Shown piece by piece: positions 47,939-57,027 of a stretch of DNA of 64,000 bases. Positions within the stretch are counted from its first letter, which is position 1. Each line of letters begins with the position of its first letter. The DNA is from Lacipirellula parvula (GTDB lineage Bacteria; Planctomycetota; Planctomycetia; Pirellulales; Lacipirellulaceae). The DNA lies in assembly GCF_009177095.1 (NCBI RefSeq), contig NZ_AP021861.1:4136501-4200500 (forward strand). The letters are read 5' to 3'. A program made the position numbers and the translations under genes. A model generated the notes under the pieces. It was given only the letters and a program-made list of their open reading frames with translations. It was not told the origin of the DNA and did no database searches.

Positions 47939-48814
47939 CTACGACTCCTTCAGCTTGAGGCGTCCGCCCCAGCCGAGTTTCTCTCGCAGCGTCCGGTAGT
48001 ATCCACGTCCGCGGACTTCGATCAACTGGAATTCTGCGCTGGAGCGCTCGATTCGAATGCGGTCGTCCGCCAAGACCTGGCCGATTGGCTTGCCATCGAC
48101 CAGCAACGTCGTCCCCTCGTTCGGCTTGGGGACGGCGAGTTCGTAGACGTGGTCGGCCGAGTCGATGACCGGGCGGTTGGTGAGCGTGTGGGGGCAGATC
48201 GGCGAAACGACCAGCGTTTGCAGGCTTTTTTCCATGATCGGGCCGCCTGCTGCGAGGTTGTAGGCGGTCGAGCCGACGGGGGTGCTGACGATCAGGCCGT
48301 CGCAGCTGTAGGTGGTCGCGAGGTGGTCGTCGACGAACAGTTGGATCTCGACCATCGAGAACGACGGGCCTGCTAGCACTACGGCTTCGTTGAGGCCGAG
48401 GGTGCGAGATTCTTCATGGCCGCTGCGATGGACGCTGCACTCGAACATGAGGTGCTTCACGACCCGATACTGGCCGGCGACGATCTGCGGCAGGATTTCG
48501 TCGAGGTCTTCGGGCTGGATTTCGGCGAGGAAGCCGAGGCGGCCGAGGTTGACGCCGAGGACTGGCAGCTGGGTGAAGCCCATTTGCCGCGCGGCGCGAA
48601 GGATCGAGCCGTCGCCGCCGAAGACGACCACCAGGTCGGCGTCGACTTCGGGGAAGGGGTCGTGAAAGTTGTCGAGCGAGGCGGCGACGTCGAGGTGACG
48701 TTCGATGATCGAACGGAGGTTCGCGGCCTGATCGGCGAGGGCCTGGCGGCTGCCGTCGACGAGGAGGATGGCGCGGAGGCGGCGGGGGGATTTCGATGAT
48801 GCTGGTGCGGTCAT
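47939..48814 (-). CDS. nadK: NAD kinase
   Basis: About 291 residues converting NAD to NADP. It has the GGDGSILRAAR motif, LGVNLGRLGFLAE and STPVGSTAYNLAAGGPI. The start is uncertain between the ATGs at 48814 and 48826. The frame reaches 48967, but that part covers a repeat-like stretch. Confidence 0.93.
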   Translation of the reverse strand: MTAPASSKSPRRLRAILLVDGSRQALADQAANLRSIIERHLDVAASLDNFHDPFPEVDADLVVVFGGDGSILRAARQMGFTQLPVLGVNLGRLGFLAEIQPEDLDEILPQIVAGQYRVVKHLMFECSVHRSGHEESRTLGLNEAVVLAGPSFSMVEIQLFVDDHLATTYSCDGLIVSTPVGSTAYNLAAGGPIMEKSLQTLVVSPICPHTLTNRPVIDSADHVYELAVPKPNEGTTLLVDGKPIGQVLADDRIRIERSSAEFQLIEVRGRGYYRTLREKLGWGGRLKLKES

Positions 48815-48939
48815 ACCGCAGAGCATAGCGTTGGGAGATTGGGGGAGGTAGCCCGGGATGAATTGAACCACGAAGGCAGTAAGGGCACGACGAGGACGCA
48901 AAGAAAGAGAAGAAGCAGAGCCCCCGCCCCCGTAGACCT

Positions 48940-49320
48940 CTACGGTACGACCATTTCTGTCGTCCATTGCTCGACCAAATCTCGCAATCGCTTCCGAGAC
49001 TCAGCCGAAGCCCCACACACATCGATCATCTGCGTAATTTTTTCTTCCAGCAACTGGATAACGAGTACATCATCTTCGACTGGGTATCGGCTGCGGAAGT
49101 CGTACCCAACGTGGACTAAGAATACCTCCTGATCGCCCGAGACAATTTGCAGCCAACTTTCGTCCCGATCCACGAAAGCCAGCAACAAAATCTCGTGCGG
49201 GCAGGGATCCACACGCATTTCTTCAAAACGCTTCTGAAGATCGGCGATCGCCTGAGACTGTCGGCGTAGGGCTTTTACAAATGTGCGATTAGCAGTTATT
49301 GAACACACAGAAAGCTTCAT
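48940..49320 (-). CDS. Hypothetical protein
   Basis: 126 residues from the ATG at 49320. Begins with a basic helical section (RRQSQAIADLQKRFEEM), then a beta-rich region ESWLQIVSGDQEVFLVHVGY and an acidic C-terminal helix. No family recognised. Base use is less GC-rich than the neighbours, which may indicate a newer gene. Confidence 0.55.
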   Translation of the reverse strand: MKLSVCSITANRTFVKALRRQSQAIADLQKRFEEMRVDPCPHEILLLAFVDRDESWLQIVSGDQEVFLVHVGYDFRSRYPVEDDVLVIQLLEEKITQMIDVCGASAESRKRLRDLVEQWTTEMVVP

Positions 49321-49365
49321 GCGCGGTATTTACCTACCGGATTGCGAAGCAATTGGGACGCGTGA

Positions 49366-51261
49366 CTAACGCATGGGGATGCCCGCGGCCAGGCGTTGGC
49401 AGGTGGCGACGATGCCGGGGACGTCCATGCTGAGGTCGGCCAGCAGTTCGTCGCGTTCGCCGTGTTCGACGTAGTGGTCGGGGATGCCGAGGCGGCGGAC
49501 GCGGCTGGCGTCGACGCCGGCGTCGGCGGCGGCTTCGAGGACCGCGCTGCCGAAACCGCCCATGAGCGTCGCTTCTTCCATCGTGACGACCCACGGCAGG
49601 TCGCGGATGGCGCCGACGATCGCTTCGGTATCAAGCGGCTTGAGGAAGCGGGCGTTGATGACGCCGACATCGAGGCCTTCCGCGCGGAGGCGATCGCTCG
49701 CTTCGAGGGCGCGGCGGACCAGGGCGCCGCAAACGACGATGCAGCCGTCGGCGCCGGTGCGGATCGTTTCGCTGCGGCCGAGTTCGATCGGCGCCTGTTC
49801 GCGTTCGATCGTGACGGCGCTGGCCTTCGGGTAGCGGAGGCTGCAGGGGCCGTCGAACTTCAGCGCGAAGTCGAGCATCGCCGGCAGGTCGGCCGCGTCG
49901 CCGGGGGCCATGAGGACCATGTTCGGGAAGACCCGCATGTAGCCGAAGTCGAAGACGCCGTGATGGGTCGGGCCGTCGGGGCCGGCGAGGCCGCCGCGAT
50001 CGAGCATGAACGTGACCGGCAGGTTCTGCAGGGCGACTTCCTGGAAGATGTGATCGTAGGCCCGCTGCAGGAACGTGCTGTAGATGTCGACGATCGGCCG
50101 CATGCCGACCTTTGCTTGGCCGGCGGCGAACGCGACGGTGTGGGCTTCGCAAATACCGGTGTCGAAAAAGCGGTCGGGGAATTCCTCGCGGACCTTTTCG
50201 AGCTTATTCCCTTGGCACATCGCGGCGGTAAGGACCGTGACCTTCGGGTTCGCGCGCATTTGGTCGAAGATCGCCTGCGAGGCGACGTTCGTGTACGCGG
50301 GCGCCGCGGGGCCCTTCTTCGCGATGACGTATTTGTCTTGCTGCCGTTCAAACTGCGGCGGCGCGTGGTAGGTGACAGGATCCGCGGCGGCCGGGTGGAA
50401 GCCGTGGCCCTTCTCGGTGACGACGTGGAGCAGCACCGGCCCGTCGATCCGCTGCACCATCTTGAAGTATTTGCGGAGCAGGCCGATGTTGTGGCCGTCG
50501 ATGGGGCCGATGTAGCGGAAGCCCATGTCTTCGAACATCATCCCGCCGCTGAGGCCCGCCTTCGCGGCTTCCTTCAGCTGCACCAGGAACCGCTCGGCCG
50601 GATCGCCGAGGAGCGGCACACGGTTGAGCATCTTGGCGATCTCGCCCTTGAGCCCCGCATAGGCAGGATTCATGCGGAGGCGATCGAGATAGTCGGAGAC
50701 ACTGCCGACCGGCGGGCAGATCGACATCCGGTTGTCGTTGAGAATCACCAGCAGCTTCTTGCTTTGCCGGCGGCCGTTGTTGAGGGCTTCGAACACGACG
50801 CCGGAGGGGAAGGCGCCGTCGCCGATCACCGCGACCGTGTGTCGGTTCTCTTCCGGGCGGAGGAAGGCGTCGCCGCTGGCGAGGCCGAGCGCGGTCGAGA
50901 CGCTCGCCCCAGCGTGGCCCGTCATGAACAGGTCGTACTCGCTCTCGGCCGGGTTGGGGTAGCCCATGAGGCCCCCCTTGGTGCGCATCGACTGGAACTG
51001 TTCGTAGCGGCCGGTGAGGAGCTTGTGGGGGTAAATCTGGTGGCCGGTATCCCAAATCAGGCGGTCGCGTTTAAAGTCGAACGCCTGGTGGAGACTGATG
51101 GCAAGTTCCACGACGCCAAGGTTTGAGGCGAAGTGCGCGCTGCGGCAGGCGATCAGCCCGCAGAGGACCTCGCGGATTTCGCCGGCGAGTTGCTCAAGTT
51201 GCGGAAGGGTCATTCCGCGGAGATCGGCCGGGTCGCGAATCGTTTCCAGCAGCGTTGTCAT
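49366..51261 (-). CDS. dxs: 1-deoxy-D-xylulose-5-phosphate synthase
   Basis: 631-residue thiamine-diphosphate enzyme that starts the MEP isoprenoid pathway. TPP-binding GDGAFPSGVVFEALNN with LNDN (about 153-185), DRGGLAGPDGPTHHG and the C-terminal transketolase domain. The ATG at 51261 excludes 36 upstream residues that translate an inverted repeat. Last gene of the xseA-xseB-ispA-dxs run. Confidence 0.95.
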   Translation of the reverse strand: MTTLLETIRDPADLRGMTLPQLEQLAGEIREVLCGLIACRSAHFASNLGVVELAISLHQAFDFKRDRLIWDTGHQIYPHKLLTGRYEQFQSMRTKGGLMGYPNPAESEYDLFMTGHAGASVSTALGLASGDAFLRPEENRHTVAVIGDGAFPSGVVFEALNNGRRQSKKLLVILNDNRMSICPPVGSVSDYLDRLRMNPAYAGLKGEIAKMLNRVPLLGDPAERFLVQLKEAAKAGLSGGMMFEDMGFRYIGPIDGHNIGLLRKYFKMVQRIDGPVLLHVVTEKGHGFHPAAADPVTYHAPPQFERQQDKYVIAKKGPAAPAYTNVASQAIFDQMRANPKVTVLTAAMCQGNKLEKVREEFPDRFFDTGICEAHTVAFAAGQAKVGMRPIVDIYSTFLQRAYDHIFQEVALQNLPVTFMLDRGGLAGPDGPTHHGVFDFGYMRVFPNMVLMAPGDAADLPAMLDFALKFDGPCSLRYPKASAVTIEREQAPIELGRSETIRTGADGCIVVCGALVRRALEASDRLRAEGLDVGVINARFLKPLDTEAIVGAIRDLPWVVTMEEATLMGGFGSAVLEAAADAGVDASRVRRLGIPDHYVEHGERDELLADLSMDVPGIVATCQRLAAGIPMR

Positions 51262-51279
51262 GGCTTTGCCTGCAAAGTC

Positions 51280-51370
51280 TGTGGGAGGGGTTTCTGACCC
51301 CGAAGCGACTTGGTGAAACCACGACGGCTTGTGGTTGTGAACGAAATCGGCGTCGGAGACGCCTCCCACA
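51280..51370. repeat. Intergenic palindromic element, family A, copy 3
   Basis: TGTGGGAGGGGTTTCTGACC to GGCGTCGGAGACGCCTCCCA, between ispA and dxs. Confidence 0.85.
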
Positions 51371-51400
51371 AGAGAGTTTCTCGCTCAGGCAGCGTTGTCA

Positions 51401-52303
51401 TCAACGGCTCCTACGCCCCACGAATTCCGCCAGTTCGCGAAGCGGCTGCGCCGCCGCTCCGAATGAATCGATTGCCTGACACGCTTCTTCGATGAGTTCC
51501 GCGGCACGGCGGCGGCTTGGTTCGACGCCGAGCAGGGAGGGGTACGTCACCTTGCCACGATGCCGATCTTTGCCGATCCGCTTGCCGACGTTCGCTTCGT
51601 TGCCGCTGACGTCGAGCAGGTCGTCGACGATTTGGAACGCGTGTCCCAGTTTTTCGCCGAAGAGGACCAAAGCTTGCCGCTGCTCTGCGGAACCGTCGGC
51701 GGCGACGGCGCCGAGTTCCAGCGAGGCGCGGAACAAGGCGCCGGTCTTCCGCCGATGAATTGATTGTAGTCGTTCGAGGCCGATGTGACGAAATTCGGCC
51801 GCCAAATCGTCGGCCTGGCCGCCGACGAGGGCCTCGGGCCCGGCGGCTTTGGCGAGCAGGGCACAGCAGCGGGCGGCCCGTTCGCCGGGCTGGATACCGG
51901 TGGCCAGCACCTCGAACGCCCGGGTAAGGAGGGCATCGCCGACCAGGATGGCGGTCGCCTCGTCGAATTGCTTGTGGCAGGTGGGGCGGCCGCGGCGGAG
52001 GTCGTCGTCGTCCATCGCCGGCAGGTCGTCGTGAACCAGCGAATAGGCGTGGATCATTTCGACCGCGACGGCGGCGGGAAGGGCCTGTTCGACGGCGGCC
52101 GCGCCACCGCAGGCTTCGGCGGCGAGCAGCACCAGGTGCGGCCGCAGCCGCTTGCCCGGGGCGAGCAGACTGTAACGGATCGCCTCGCCGAGTTGGGCAG
52201 GGCAATTGGCGTCGAACTGCGCCCAACGGCGGAGCGCGGTTTCGATCTGCTCGCTACGCTGGGCGTCGAGCGGGGGAGAATCTGAGGTGGGAGCGGCGGC
52301 CAT
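51401..52303 (-). CDS. ispA: Polyprenyl diphosphate synthase (farnesyl/geranylgeranyl type)
   Basis: 300 residues with HDDLPAMDDDDLRRG (first Asp-rich motif, about 91) and FQIVDDLLD (second). It condenses IPP with allylic diphosphates. The ATG at 52303 is chosen; the frame continues upstream over xseB without homology. Near xseB as in E. coli. Confidence 0.93.
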   Translation of the reverse strand: MAAAPTSDSPPLDAQRSEQIETALRRWAQFDANCPAQLGEAIRYSLLAPGKRLRPHLVLLAAEACGGAAAVEQALPAAVAVEMIHAYSLVHDDLPAMDDDDLRRGRPTCHKQFDEATAILVGDALLTRAFEVLATGIQPGERAARCCALLAKAAGPEALVGGQADDLAAEFRHIGLERLQSIHRRKTGALFRASLELGAVAADGSAEQRQALVLFGEKLGHAFQIVDDLLDVSGNEANVGKRIGKDRHRGKVTYPSLLGVEPSRRRAAELIEEACQAIDSFGAAAQPLRELAEFVGRRSR

Positions 52304-52361
52304 GGGCGTCGAGCAGCAGGTCACGGGGGAGGCTTCCTCGCGCTCCCGGCAAGCCGCCATG

Positions 52362-52721
52362 CTAGAACAAACTGGCCTCATCGTCCACGCGGGCGGCGTC
52401 CGATCCGGCCGGCCGGGCGGTCCGCCGGCGGCTGCGGGAGGCCGATTTCTCGGATAAATCCTCATCATCGGCGTCGTCGAGGGGGACCGTCTTGGCCCGG
52501 CCCTCGGCGTCGAGCGACTGGACGAGTTCGATCCGACGCTCGGCATGGCGGAGGAGCTGGTAACAGCCGTTGAGCCGGCTGACCCCTTGCTCGTAGGCGG
52601 CCAGGGAATCGCCGAGGCCGAGCTTGCCCCCCTCGAGCTTGGCGACGATTTGCTCAAGCTCGGCGAGCGATTGCTCGAAGGTGAGTTGTTCGGCTTCGGC
52701 TTCTGGTTTCTTCTTGGCCAC
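52362..52721 (-). CDS. xseB: Exodeoxyribonuclease VII small subunit
   Basis: 119 residues. It has LTFEQSLAELEQIVAKLEGG and SLAAYEQGVSRLNGCYQLL, the coiled XseB core, then an acidic/basic tail. The GTG at 52721 has GGAG eight bases upstream; a TTG at 52745 is the alternative. The tail after residue about 75 is longer than usual. Confidence 0.9.
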   Translation of the reverse strand: MAKKKPEAEAEQLTFEQSLAELEQIVAKLEGGKLGLGDSLAAYEQGVSRLNGCYQLLRHAERRIELVQSLDAEGRAKTVPLDDADDEDLSEKSASRSRRRTARPAGSDAARVDDEASLF

Positions 52722-52766
52722 TGCTGGTCGCTCCGTCTGGCTCAATATCTTAAATGCGGAATGCTG

Positions 52767-52869
52767 TTTAACACAGAGAGCACAGAGGACACGGAGAAAT
52801 GCCGAAGGAGCATCACTCTGCCTTTCACTTACTGTTTTTCTCTGTGAACTCTGTGCTCTCTGTGTTGAA
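52767..52869. repeat. Intergenic inverted repeat, family C, copy 3
   Basis: GTTTAACACAGAGAGCACAG and CTCTGTGCTCTCTGTGTTGA arms, located between xseA and xseB. Confidence 0.8.
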
Positions 52870-52876
52870 TGTATTT

Positions 52877-54112
52877 TTAGTCGTTCTCACGCTCAACATG
52901 GTCGACCACGCTAACGACGGCGCCTTGCTGGAAGCGAGTGACGAGGCGTTGGCCTGGTTTCAGCTTTTCGGCGGAGGTGATCAGCTTCGACTCGCCTTCG
53001 CGGAAGGTGAGGCTGTAGCCGCGGCCGAGGACGCCGAGCGGGCTGAGCGTTTCGAGTTTCGCGGCCATCGTTTCGACGGCGCCGCGGCGATCGCGGAGGA
53101 GCGTTTGCGAGGCGGCCCGCAGGCGGAGCGCGAGTTCGTCGAGCCGGCGGCCGCGGAGGTGGATTGCTTCGAGCGGCCGGCTGAGCGACGGGCGGCTGGC
53201 GATCGCGTCGAGGCGATGCCGGTAGTGCGTCGCGCGGGTGGTGAGTGCGGTGCGGAGGCGGTGTTCGAGACTGCGGATCGCATCGTTCAAGTCGGCGGCG
53301 GAGGGGACGACGCGCTCGGCCGCTTCGCTGGGGGTGAGGGCTCGCACGTCGGCAGCGAGGTCGGCGAGCGTGACGTCGATCTCGTGGCCGATGCCGGAGA
53401 TCGTGGGGATCTTCGACGCGGCGATCGCACGGACGACGGCTTCTTCGTTAAAGCACCAGAGGTCTTCGAGACTGCCGCCGCCGCGGGTGACGACGAGCAC
53501 GTCGATCTTCGGCTGCACCTTATTCGCGGCGCGGATGCCGGCGACGATTTCCTCTGCGGCGCCGTCGCCCTGCACGCGGGCCGGGAAGACGAGGACCTCG
53601 ACGCCGCGCCACCGACGGTGCATCACCTGCAGGAAGTCGCGGATCGCGGCGCCAGTGGGGCTGGTAACGACGCCGATGCGGCGGGGGAACGTCGGCAGGC
53701 GCCGCTTGCGGGCCGAGTCGAACAGCCCTTCGGCGGCGAGTTTGTCGCGGCGCTGGCGGAGGGCGAGTTCGAGGGCGCCCATCCCTTTCGGTTGAAGTTC
53801 GTCGACGACGAGCTGGTAGCTGCCGCGCGGCGGGTAGAGATCGAGCCGGCCGCGGCAGACGACTTCGATGCCGTCGTGCAGGGCGAGTTTTAAACGGGCC
53901 GCGGTGTTCCGCCACATGACGGCGCGGAGTTGGGCGCCGTCGTCCTTGAGCGTGAAGTAGCAGTGGCCCGACTGCGGTTGCGAGTAGTTGGAGATTTCGC
54001 CGGCGACCCACACCGAGGGGAAGTTTTCCTCCATCACCCCCTTCAGCCGCGCGGAGAGCTGCGTGACGGAAAGGATTTCGTTGGGGTCGGGCTGTTGGCG
54101 GGCGGGGGGCAT
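52877..54112 (-). CDS. xseA: Exodeoxyribonuclease VII large subunit
   Basis: 411 residues. OB fold N-terminus (VTQLSARLKGVMEENFPSVW), the catalytic core with RIGVVTSPTGAAIRDFLQV, GGGSLEDLWCFNEE and GIGHEIDVTLADLAAD, then a coiled-coil C-terminus. The ATG at 54112 is used. First gene of the xseA-xseB-ispA-dxs cluster. Confidence 0.94.
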   Translation of the reverse strand: MPPARQQPDPNEILSVTQLSARLKGVMEENFPSVWVAGEISNYSQPQSGHCYFTLKDDGAQLRAVMWRNTAARLKLALHDGIEVVCRGRLDLYPPRGSYQLVVDELQPKGMGALELALRQRRDKLAAEGLFDSARKRRLPTFPRRIGVVTSPTGAAIRDFLQVMHRRWRGVEVLVFPARVQGDGAAEEIVAGIRAANKVQPKIDVLVVTRGGGSLEDLWCFNEEAVVRAIAASKIPTISGIGHEIDVTLADLAADVRALTPSEAAERVVPSAADLNDAIRSLEHRLRTALTTRATHYRHRLDAIASRPSLSRPLEAIHLRGRRLDELALRLRAASQTLLRDRRGAVETMAAKLETLSPLGVLGRGYSLTFREGESKLITSAEKLKPGQRLVTRFQQGAVVSVVDHVEREND

Positions 54113-54127
54113 GCTTTGCGAGGCGTT

Positions 54128-54157
54128 AGTGGTCCGTTGTCAGTGGTCCGTTGCTGG
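54128..54157. repeat. Half copy of repeat family E
   Basis: GTGGTCCGTTGTCAGTGGTC type arm without a distant partner. Confidence 0.55.
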
Positions 54158-54185
54158 GCAACGTAGCAGATTGAGTGGGGGGAGG

Positions 54186-54273
54186 GGAACCGCCGATGAA
54201 CGCAGATAAACGCAAATGAAGTGGATGATGCAGATCCCTGCTATCTGCGTTCATCGACGTTTATCTGCGGTTC
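54186..54273. repeat. Intergenic inverted repeat, family F, plus half family G
   Basis: Arms GGAACCGCCGATGAACGCAG and its complement about 30 bases apart. At 54283-54313 follows an arm of family G (CTTGGCGTCCTTGGCGG). Confidence 0.75.
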
Positions 54274-54326
54274 CGAATTGCATTCCCTTGGTGCTCTTGG
54301 CGTCCTTGGCGGTTAATGCATTCGTA

Positions 54327-55100
54327 TTACTCAGGTTCGCCGTACACTGAATTGTCAGGCGAGAGGAAACCGGTGCCGGTGGCGATTTGCTTGGCTCCTT
54401 GGTAGTCGTCTGTTTCTGTAAAACGTTCAGCGCGGACTTCGGCGTGGCCGTCGCAGAAGGCGACGCAGGTCGTGTCGAGATGCCGGTAGCCTTGCGTGCC
54501 GGCGTAGCGGCCGTTGAAGGTGTCGTCGCCTTCGCTGTCGAAGGGCGCCCGCATGAATTTGTTGGCGCCGGCGGCGTACTGGCCGTCGCCGAAGATGGCG
54601 GTGCGGGTTGGGGCTTGAATCGACTTTTGCGTCGCGGGCTCGAGAATGTTCTCGCTTTCGCCGTGACCGATGTAGCTCGTGTTGTAGTTGTAGCCGGTGT
54701 AGGGATCGATGGCCCAATTCGCGGCGCCGTCGAACGACGGGCACTGCTGAATCTCCAGCGGCCCGGCGTCCTCCCACAGAATGCCGGGGACGACATACGC
54801 CGCGGCGGCGGGCGGCTTGATCGTGGTGAGGTCCCAACAGTAGGAGTAGTGGACGCCGTCGCGCTGCGCCGTGTAGTAGGCGATCGGATATCGCCCCGCG
54901 TGGCGGTCGGCGTGCATGTGGGCGGCGAGGGCCATTTGGCGGAGATTGCTCAGGCACTGCGTCCGCCGCGCGGCCTCGCGGGAGTTGCTCACCGCGGGGA
55001 GGAGCAGGCCGAGGAGGATCGCGATGATAGCGATGACGACGAGGAGTTCGACGAGGGTGAATGCCGGGCGGGCGGCGGGGTGAGTTCGGCGGTAGTTCAT
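54327..55100 (-). CDS. DUF1559 (type II secretion pseudopilin-like) protein
   Basis: 257 residues from the ATG at 55100. The N-terminus is a prepilin-type cleavage signal ([19 protein letters not shown]). The C-terminal part carries the H-x9-DG motif ([12 protein letters not shown]). DUF1559 proteins are numerous in planctomycetes and are likely pseudopilin-like. The prepilin peptidase at 18.5 kb could process it. Last gene of the run below the cobalamin riboswitch. Confidence 0.88.
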   Translation of the reverse strand: MNYRRTHPAARPAFTLVELLVVIAIIAILLGLLLPAVSNSREAARRTQCLSNLRQMALAAHMHADRHAGRYPIAYYTAQRDGVHYSYCWDLTTIKPPAAAAYVVPGILWEDAGPLEIQQCPSFDGAANWAIDPYTGYNYNTSYIGHGESENILEPATQKSIQAPTRTAIFGDGQYAAGANKFMRAPFDSEGDDTFNGRYAGTQGYRHLDTTCVAFCDGHAEVRAERFTETDDYQGAKQIATGTGFLSPDNSVYGEPE

Positions 55101-55157
55101 GGATTGAGTTACCGACGAGGTTTGCGGCGCCGATTCGCACCAACCAATCAAATGTGT

Positions 55158-55256
55158 GGTTCCCTCCCCTTGAGGGGGAGGGTTAGGGAGGGGTGATTGA
55201 TGCGGGCACCAGCTTCAGCCCCCCTCCCCAGCCCTCCCTCCAGGGGGAGGGGGCAA
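55158..55256. repeat. Intergenic inverted repeat, family B, copy 2
   Basis: TTCCCTCCCCTTGAGGGGGA and TCCCTCCAGGGGGAGGGGGC arms, between the DUF1559 gene and the 529-residue protein gene. Confidence 0.8.
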
Positions 55257-55263
55257 GAAGGAG

Positions 55264-56853
55264 TTATTTGTGTGAGAGCCGAAACTTGCGGCGTGAGCAT
55301 GCGACGATGCCTAGCACCGCAAGCGTGACGGCGCTCGGCTCTGGAACTTGCACAACCGCCTGGCTCGCGGCGCCGCTCGCTCCAAAATGCTGCTTCCACA
55401 CATTCAGGTCCTCGGCATCGACAATCCCCGGCGAGGCGGTTTCGTTGGGGAGCGGCATGCTCCCGCCGTAGGCGCGTTGCCAGGCGAGGAAATCGGCGCC
55501 GTCGACGAGGCCGTTGTCGTCGTAGTCGCCGGGCAGGGGCGCGGCGGCGGTTTGGACGATCGCGAGCCACGCTTCGCCGGCGGTCCAATCTTCGAGAAGC
55601 GCCATGCCGGCGGTCGCGTCAAAGGTGAACGACGTTTCGCTCCAAGCATCATCGCTCCACGACAATATCTGCAGATCGCTGCCGTCGCCGGCGTAGTCGC
55701 TGCTCACGCCGAGGCGGTAGTCGGCGGCGAACGCGACCGGCGCGTCGCCGACGAGAGTGGTTACTTCGAGTGCAAAGTTGGTGAGCACGTTCTTGCCGGC
55801 GAGCGCGGCGAGGGCCGTTTCATCGGCAAGCGGAGCGGTGGTCAGCTTGGCCAAGTCGGCGACGGCGGAGAAATCAGCGATCACCGCCGACTTCGCAAGG
55901 TCCGCGCCCTGCTGAAAGAAGAGCCTCGTCCCTGCGTCGACGTTATCCGGGGTGATCGACAGCGAATCGCCGAGCGTCATCGGCCGCACGTCGGCAAAGC
56001 CGTCAATCTCGCCATCGCGGAACTGGGCGGTCGCCTCGACGCGCACGTACTGAATCGACGAGAAGCCGGTGGGGGCGAGGTCGATCCCCGTGCCGCCGCC
56101 GGAGTTGAGATACATGCCGATCGCGTTGGCCGCTGAAAGTTGCTGGCCCTGAACGCCGAGCACCGCGTCGAGCGTCGGGTTCACCGGCTTCGTAAAATCG
56201 GTTGGCGTCGAGGTCCAGCCGTTGCCGGTGGCGTCGTGCTGCGCGCCGCTCCACTGCGTTCCCTGCGTCGGAAACGCGGTGTCGCCGTACGGACCGTTCG
56301 CATAGGTGTACCAATTGACGTTGTCGGGGCTCACCGAGATGACGACCGGCTCGGCGAACAGGCCGCCGACCAGGTTGTACGCCCGCATGTCGCTTGAATC
56401 GCTGACAAAGCCGTTGCCGACGTAAAACGAGTTGCCGAAGACGTTCAGATCGATGCCGTACGGGTTAGTCGGATCATCGACGATCGGCTGATCGAATTTA
56501 ACGGTAATGAAACCGTAGTCGTAGCCGCCGCCGTTCGACTTGCGGCTGAGCGTCGTGATGATTTTGTTGCCGGCGAGATCGCGGTTGTACGCGGGCTCGA
56601 CGATTTTGATGTGATAAGGCGCCGTGCCAATGACGGGGTCGTTGTTGTTGGCAACGCGGGTTGGCTCGCCAAGGACAGCGAGCGGATCGTTGTAGAGGGC
56701 CGCGCCGCCGAAGGCGCCATTGTGGGCGACGAGCGTCGTGGCGTAGGGACTTTGGGCGGCCGCGGTCGAAGCAAGCGCGGCCGCCAGAGTCAGTGCGAGG
56801 AAGAACCGCCCTGCCGGCAATCGCCGGCAAGACGGGGTCGTAGAAACTTGCAT
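55264..56853 (-). CDS. Secreted PEP-CTERM surface protein with dockerin-like repeat
   Basis: 529 residues. A signal peptide ending LASTAAAQ, then a beta-rich domain with TTLVAHNGAFGGAALYND, VKFDQPIVDDP, LNVFGNSFYVGNGF and VVISVSPDNVNWYTY. This pattern resembles cell-surface proteins found in B12-regulated loci of Bacteroidetes; that link is from memory and not confirmed here. A dockerin-like pair (DYDDNGLVDGADF and GIVDAEDLNVW, about 450-495) precedes a PEP-CTERM signal VPEPSAVTLAVLGIVACSRR. Sits below the 599-residue gene on the same strand. Confidence 0.78.
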   Translation of the reverse strand: MQVSTTPSCRRLPAGRFFLALTLAAALASTAAAQSPYATTLVAHNGAFGGAALYNDPLAVLGEPTRVANNNDPVIGTAPYHIKIVEPAYNRDLAGNKIITTLSRKSNGGGYDYGFITVKFDQPIVDDPTNPYGIDLNVFGNSFYVGNGFVSDSSDMRAYNLVGGLFAEPVVISVSPDNVNWYTYANGPYGDTAFPTQGTQWSGAQHDATGNGWTSTPTDFTKPVNPTLDAVLGVQGQQLSAANAIGMYLNSGGGTGIDLAPTGFSSIQYVRVEATAQFRDGEIDGFADVRPMTLGDSLSITPDNVDAGTRLFFQQGADLAKSAVIADFSAVADLAKLTTAPLADETALAALAGKNVLTNFALEVTTLVGDAPVAFAADYRLGVSSDYAGDGSDLQILSWSDDAWSETSFTFDATAGMALLEDWTAGEAWLAIVQTAAAPLPGDYDDNGLVDGADFLAWQRAYGGSMPLPNETASPGIVDAEDLNVWKQHFGASGAASQAVVQVPEPSAVTLAVLGIVACSRRKFRLSHK

Positions 56854-56932
56854 GGGACTTCCTTGATTGGTTTTGTCCGTGGTCAGTCGTCCGTTGTCAG
56901 TTGCTGAGGAAATGCCGCAGCTGGATTGAAAT

Positions 56933-57018
56933 TGTGGGAGGCGTCTCCGACGCCGATTTCGCGCACCACGCCGAAGCGTTCCAGCCGCGCCGCATCGGCG
57001 TCGGAGACGCCTCCCACA
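56933..57018. repeat. Intergenic palindromic element, family A, copy 4
   Basis: TGTGGGAGGCGTCTCCGACG and CGTCGGAGACGCCTCCCACA; the most perfectly symmetric copy (both arms identical type). Preceded by a half copy of family E (56877-56907). Confidence 0.85.
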
Positions 57019-57027
57019 GAATTGTCG

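Noticed and set aside
51262-51369. Upstream extension of dxs
   Set aside because: It translates the family A palindrome, giving a GSETPPT-type peptide seen wherever that element is read; the ATG at 51261 matches the family.
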